DNA of 9,215 nucleotides from Opitutales bacterium UBA7389 (lineage in GTDB: Bacteria; Verrucomicrobiota; Verrucomicrobiia; Opitutales; Opitutaceae), in assembly GCA_002474325.1 (NCBI GenBank), contig DKNL01000160.1, positions 1-9,215 on the forward strand, read 5' to 3'. Numbering within the stretch: position 1 is the first letter of the stretch; every line of letters starts with the position of its first letter. A model generated the notes under the pieces. It was not told the origin of the DNA. It did not search any database and worked only from the letters and a program-made list of their open reading frames with translations. Shown here one piece after another: positions 5,748 through 9,215 of this stretch. Made by a program: the position numbers and the translations under genes.

Positions 5748-8700
5748 CTAATTCACTTCGTATACCTCTATGAGACTTATACCTGAGCTGTCATCGTCTC
5801 CATTGACCAATGCTGTGTAGAGCCCAGGCTCTAGCCAAACAAGTAGGGCAGCGTCCTGGGAACCGAGAACGAGAGGAAATGCCCCGGCGTTTTCGAATGC
5901 CGACATTAGAAAACAGGCAGGGCCTTGAACGGAGCGATCTTGTATAAAGGGTGCCGACCCTTCGCTCCAGTCATCATTCAAAGCTATTGGCTGGCTTCCT
6001 TCATAAACCGTGATGATGGGATCCTCAAGAGGGTCACTCACTCCAAATTCCGCTAAGCCCGGTCCTATTGCTCGAATGAGGACCTTTTTCGGTTCAGATC
6101 CAAGGACTACGAATCCCGCAATCAGCGGAATCGATTGCCCTTCAACGAAACCGCGGGTAGATACATTGAATAAAGCTCGTTCGGGTTCACTAGCGCTATC
6201 GAATATCTCAAAGAGACCTTCCCCTTCGAGACTATCGGATTCCAGGAAAACGGTGTACAATCCAGGATCAAGCGTTCCCAAATAAGCCGCGTCCTTGCTC
6301 CCCAATGACAATGGAGAAGCCCCCACTCTCACAGCGAACTCCTTTAAGGCCTCGAGATCTCCATTCGTTTCCCAGTCATCATTTTCCGCGATGATTTCCG
6401 ACCCGCGAAACAACTTGATAGCAGGATCATCCAGGAAGGAAATGACTCCCCTGCTGGCTAAGTCAGGTCCCAGCCCTCTAATGAGCACTTGGCGAGGATT
6501 TTCTCCGGAAAGCACAAATCCACCGATTAAGGTCTTCTCTCCCGCAGAAGCGATTCCTCGAGTCGATAAATTCACATAGCGGTTTTCCGAAACCCGATCC
6601 TCATTCTTCAAATGCATCCTTACGGTTTCAAGAGATCGCGTCACCATTCCCTCTACCGATTGAGATTCACCAACAAATGCTCCCTGAATCGAAGCTCCAA
6701 ACTCCGATTCTAAAGCAAAGGCGCCAGCTTGATCTGTTATTCCCCTGGCTAAATCGAACTCGTTCCCATTGAGCCAAACAAACACGCTTCCATCAGGAAG
6801 AATGCGCAATTCGATCGATTCTCCTGCCTTGTTTATCGGACCTCCCTCAAAAAAACCTTCAATCTCCGAAACGTTAGCAAGCTCCCGCTTGGGTTCACCG
6901 GCGAACTCGATATCTATACCGGATATATTCCCGACTATCCCTCCATCGATCTCGCCCGATATGATCTGATCGAGTTCATTCGATGTGCTGAATTCGCCAA
7001 AGGCGTTTATGACAATTGGTTCCCTCGATCTGGAGAATCCGCGATCTGTATCCAAAACGGTAATATAGCCGGATCGCTCATTTTCTCCAACTTCAATCCA
7101 CACCGTTCCTCCGGAATCCGTTGTCCCAGTGTAGACGCCGGAGCTCACTTCAGGAGGATTCAAAAGAAGATCGTATGAGAAATAGCGAGTGCCCATCACG
7201 CCATTAACCTGCAATTGAATTACGGTATTCACTTTTGTACTAGTAGTAATCTCCCACGTATAGGATCCGTTATCGCCAAGCTCTAAGCCATCCAATTGCT
7301 CAGTCAGTGACCAATCAAATTCGCCAGTAGGAAATTCTCCAGTATCGGAACGCAATTCCAGCGTTACCCGATCAACGGAACCCGTCTCGACTCTTTCTGT
7401 AATTGAAAACTGACTCCAATAGGCGGTGGCATAGCGGGCGGACAATGATGAAACCTCTGTCGAATCCAATATCCGGTCATAGACACGAACCTCATCCATT
7501 TGACCGTCCCAGGCACGATCCCCTGCCCTCCTGTCTCCGAGAAAGCTTTCACCTCCACCTAAAGTTTGAGTGCCGACTGGCATTCGCTGAACCCTCACAG
7601 TCTGTTCTTCACCATTGATATAAAGTCTAGGTGTATTAGTAATTTCCTCACTGTCATAACTAGCGAGCACGTGCAGCCATTCACCTTCAATAACCGTATC
7701 CGGAAGGGAATTCCATACTCCGAATTCCAAGTCGCGATTCGAATAGAACTTAAGCGTATTGGCATTTCCATCAGGAATGCTTGCTACCCCACGAGTTGAG
7801 AAGTAAAAATAATAGTCAGGCATGTTAACAATACGAGGATGTGCGCTCGACAGCAGGTCGTCTGATCTAACGAACGCCGAAATCGTGACAACCGAAGAGG
7901 CCTGGGCATCAAATCGCACCCTACTCGATATACCTGAAAAATCGAGCCCTTTACCGAGAGGAGCCACCACTCGACTGGCTCCTTCAAACTGGCCATTCCC
8001 ACGACCGACAGAATCAACCAATAAAGGGCCCGAACCCTCCATCTCCCAGGAATGTATCAATCCCTCTCTGACATCAACCGTAGCGCCAACTACAAACTGT
8101 TTAACTACCTCCCTGACCACTCCACTCTTGCTGGCAGTAATCCTGACTGGGAAAAACCCCTCCTGAGTAAAGCTGAAGGCATAGCCGCCTTCTGGCTTTT
8201 CAACTACCTCGATCCCTTCTGTCCCATTCAATAATTCGATGCTCAGGACCGCGGCCTCCAGCGTCTGAACCTCCAGCTCTACCAGAACCCCCGTGTCCGG
8301 AAGCAAAATTAAGTGCCCGGGGTGACTGGGAGTCTCTAATCTAAAGTCTTTCAATTCCGGATTCAACGCGGCCAGCAAATCCAATCGCCCTCCCGTAACC
8401 GTCTTACCCTGCATGCTTTCTATGGTTGTAGCGGTTTCTAAAATACGGCCTTTAAGTTCAGCGCCGCTGAGATCCGGTTCCTTAGACGCTAATAGCGCAA
8501 CCGCCCCAGCAACCATCGGAGACGCCATCGAAGTGCCTGTCAGAAACTCATATTCGTCGTTGTTGCTCGTCGAGTATATTTCCTGACCTGGAGCAGTAAG
8601 ATCAACACTCTCTTGACCGAAATTCGTTCCATTGGATAACTGGTCACCTTGTGTCGAATTCGCTACTGAAATGACGTTGCTTTCTGGAAAACCAGCTGGG

Positions 8701-9215
8701 AACTGGGAGTTGTCGGGAGCGTCGATATCTTCTCCGCTATTTCCAGCCGCTGCCACGAATACGATGCCTAAATTCTCATGGGTTTGGATTTCGCTTCTGG
8801 CTATATCATTCGGTGTCGTTGAGCCGTAAGAATTATTTGTGGCGACAACCTTGATACCCAAGTTCCACATCTTGGATACATATCTAAGCGATTCCGCAAT
8901 TGCAGAGCTAGACAGGCCTCCAGAATCACCGACTTTAAGTGGCAGAATTTTGATGTTCCAACCAATTCCCGATCCGCCTATTCCATTATTTCCCCGTGCC
9001 CCAGCAATCCCTGAAACATGCGTTCCGTGTCCAGTCAAATCATTGGGGTTCGCATCGTCATCAACGAAGTCCCATCCATTTACATCGTCAACAAAACCGT
9101 TATTATCATCGTCCAATCCATTGCCCGGAATTTCCAAGGGATTGATAAAAATGTTGTCTGCCAAGTCTGGGTGGTTGATTGACGTGCCTGTGTCGATAAT
9201 CCCAACGACTATCTC
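5748..9215 (-). CDS. Large secreted subtilisin-family (S8) serine protease with LamG-like and tandem repeat domains (N-terminus cut by window edge)
   Basis: The frame is open to the window edge, giving 1155 visible residues; the signal peptide, any propeptide and the start are outside. The catalytic triad is complete: Asp8 in VVGIIDTGTS, His63 in GHGTHVSG, and Ser229 in GTSMASPMVAG, with the oxyanion Asn159 in AAAGNSG. An acidic NGLDDDNNGFVDDVNGWDF loop (about 32-50) may bind calcium. After the peptidase domain (to about 285) come an Ig-like stretch, a LamG/concanavalin-like domain (about 383-592), a second beta-rich stretch (about 600-690), two repeats of about 85 residues (693-867), and two C-terminal repeats (879-1153) that end two residues before the stop. 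No PEP-CTERM or sorting motif is seen. It likely acts outside the cell or on its surface, degrading protein while the accessory domains bind glycans or the envelope (inference). A TTG at 9164 is not the start, because the catalytic Asp lies upstream of it. Confidence 0.94.
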   Translation of the reverse strand, partial: EIVVGIIDTGTSINHPDLADNIFINPLEIPGNGLDDDNNGFVDDVNGWDFVDDDANPNDLTGHGTHVSGIAGARGNNGIGGSGIGWNIKILPLKVGDSGGLSSSAIAESLRYVSKMWNLGIKVVATNNSYGSTTPNDIARSEIQTHENLGIVFVAAAGNSGEDIDAPDNSQFPAGFPESNVISVANSTQGDQLSNGTNFGQESVDLTAPGQEIYSTSNNDEYEFLTGTSMASPMVAGAVALLASKEPDLSGAELKGRILETATTIESMQGKTVTGGRLDLLAALNPELKDFRLETPSHPGHLILLPDTGVLVELEVQTLEAAVLSIELLNGTEGIEVVEKPEGGYAFSFTQEGFFPVRITASKSGVVREVVKQFVVGATVDVREGLIHSWEMEGSGPLLVDSVGRGNGQFEGASRVVAPLGKGLDFSGISSRVRFDAQASSVVTISAFVRSDDLLSSAHPRIVNMPDYYFYFSTRGVASIPDGNANTLKFYSNRDLEFGVWNSLPDTVIEGEWLHVLASYDSEEITNTPRLYINGEEQTVRVQRMPVGTQTLGGGESFLGDRRAGDRAWDGQMDEVRVYDRILDSTEVSSLSARYATAYWSQFSITERVETGSVDRVTLELRSDTGEFPTGEFDWSLTEQLDGLELGDNGSYTWEITTSTKVNTVIQLQVNGVMGTRYFSYDLLLNPPEVSSGVYTGTTDSGGTVWIEVGENERSGYITVLDTDRGFSRSREPIVINAFGEFSTSNELDQIISGEIDGGIVGNISGIDIEFAGEPKRELANVSEIEGFFEGGPINKAGESIELRILPDGSVFVWLNGNEFDLARGITDQAGAFALESEFGASIQGAFVGESQSVEGMVTRSLETVRMHLKNEDRVSENRYVNLSTRGIASAGEKTLIGGFVLSGENPRQVLIRGLGPDLASRGVISFLDDPAIKLFRGSEIIAENDDWETNGDLEALKEFAVRVGASPLSLGSKDAAYLGTLDPGLYTVFLESDSLEGEGLFEIFDSASEPERALFNVSTRGFVEGQSIPLIAGFVVLGSEPKKVLIRAIGPGLAEFGVSDPLEDPIITVYEGSQPIALNDDWSEGSAPFIQDRSVQGPACFLMSAFENAGAFPLVLGSQDAALLVWLEPGLYTALVNGDDDSSGISLIEVYEVN
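5757..6581 (-). repeat. Two C-terminal 'STRG...VLIRxxGP' protein repeats in the S8 protease
   Basis: The encoded repeats are at 6195-6581 and 5757-6170. Both follow the same order of motifs: VNLSTRG or FNVSTRG, then GGFVL or AGFVV, VLIRGLGP or VLIRAIGP, a DDPAIKLF or EDPIITVY strand, ENDDW or LNDDW, LGSKDAA or LGSQDAA, then DPGLYT or EPGLYT, and a closing FEIF or IEVY. The second unit has about 10 extra residues around a PACFLM segment. Similar paired units end many exported proteins of Verrucomicrobiota. Their role is not established; cell-surface anchoring or export is possible. Confidence 0.85.
6615..7139 (-). repeat. Two diverged ~85-residue beta-rich protein repeats in the S8 protease
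   Basis: The units at 6882-7139 and 6615-6863 share a pattern: an opening GVYTGT or GFFEGG; a strand such as TVWIEV or SIELRI followed by GYITVLD or GSVFVWLN; a middle AFGEFS or QAGAFAL; and a closing ISGEIDGGIVGNISG or IQGAFVGESQSVEGM. The second half of each looks like a run of short G-x-hydrophobic strands. Identity is low and the relation is inferred from motif order. Function is unknown; they are probably spacer or binding modules. Confidence 0.6.
7440..8069 (-). other. LamG/concanavalin A-like lectin domain encoded within the S8 protease
   Basis: The encoded stretch starts GLIHSWEMEGSGPLLVDSVG and contains GLDFSGISSRVRF, VTISAFVRSDD, GEWLHVLASYD, RLYINGEE and ends DEVRVYDRILDSTEV. This order is the signature of LamG-like jelly-roll domains (LamG_3 type) in bacterial surface proteins, which often bind carbohydrate or mediate adhesion. 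It probably directs the protease to a glycan-rich or cell-surface substrate, which is inference. Confidence 0.8.

Noticed and set aside
7822..8166. Plus-strand open frame of 114 codons
   Set aside because: It is antisense to the LamG-like region of the protease and shows no protein-like motif.
9162..9164. TTG as the start of the protease gene
   Set aside because: The frame stays open to the window edge, and the catalytic Asp motif VVGIIDTG is encoded upstream of this TTG, so the real start lies beyond 9215.

Overview
The window looks like a piece of a chromosome from a Verrucomicrobiota bacterium, most likely of the class Opitutae. That assignment is inference. It rests on a large secreted subtilase ending in two 'STRG...VLIRxxGP' repeats of the kind common in that phylum, on an iduronate-2-sulfatase-like sulfatase, and on moderate GC content. 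No rRNA or other marker gene is present to confirm it. There are five protein genes, two of them cut by the window edges. I see no RNA gene, mobile element or CRISPR array.

Positions 1-2658 (minus strand) hold a two-gene tripartite tricarboxylate transporter (TTT) operon. The upstream gene is a single-chain fusion of the periplasmic binding protein (TctC) with a TctB-like small membrane subunit. It is followed after 6 bases by the large permease TctA, which runs off the left edge. About 290 bases of divergent non-coding DNA separate this operon from a plus-strand secreted sulfatase at 2951-4402. The layout suggests that the sulfatase desulfates a polymer or oligosaccharide outside the cytoplasm and that the TTT system imports an acidic organic product. 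This is inference only.

From 4602 onward everything is again on the minus strand. First comes the housekeeping ribosome-assembly GTPase Obg (4602-5621), convergent with the sulfatase across a 199-base gap that contains two small hairpins. Then comes a very long multidomain subtilisin-family protease (5748 to beyond 9215) with a LamG-like domain and two sets of tandem repeats. Its N-terminus lies outside the window.

None of the four visible gene starts has a recognisable Shine-Dalgarno sequence, and their leaders are rich in pyrimidines. The best candidates for novelty are the TctC-TctB fusion, the sulfatase/TTT pairing and the repeat architecture of the protease. Nothing here amounts to a clearly undescribed system.
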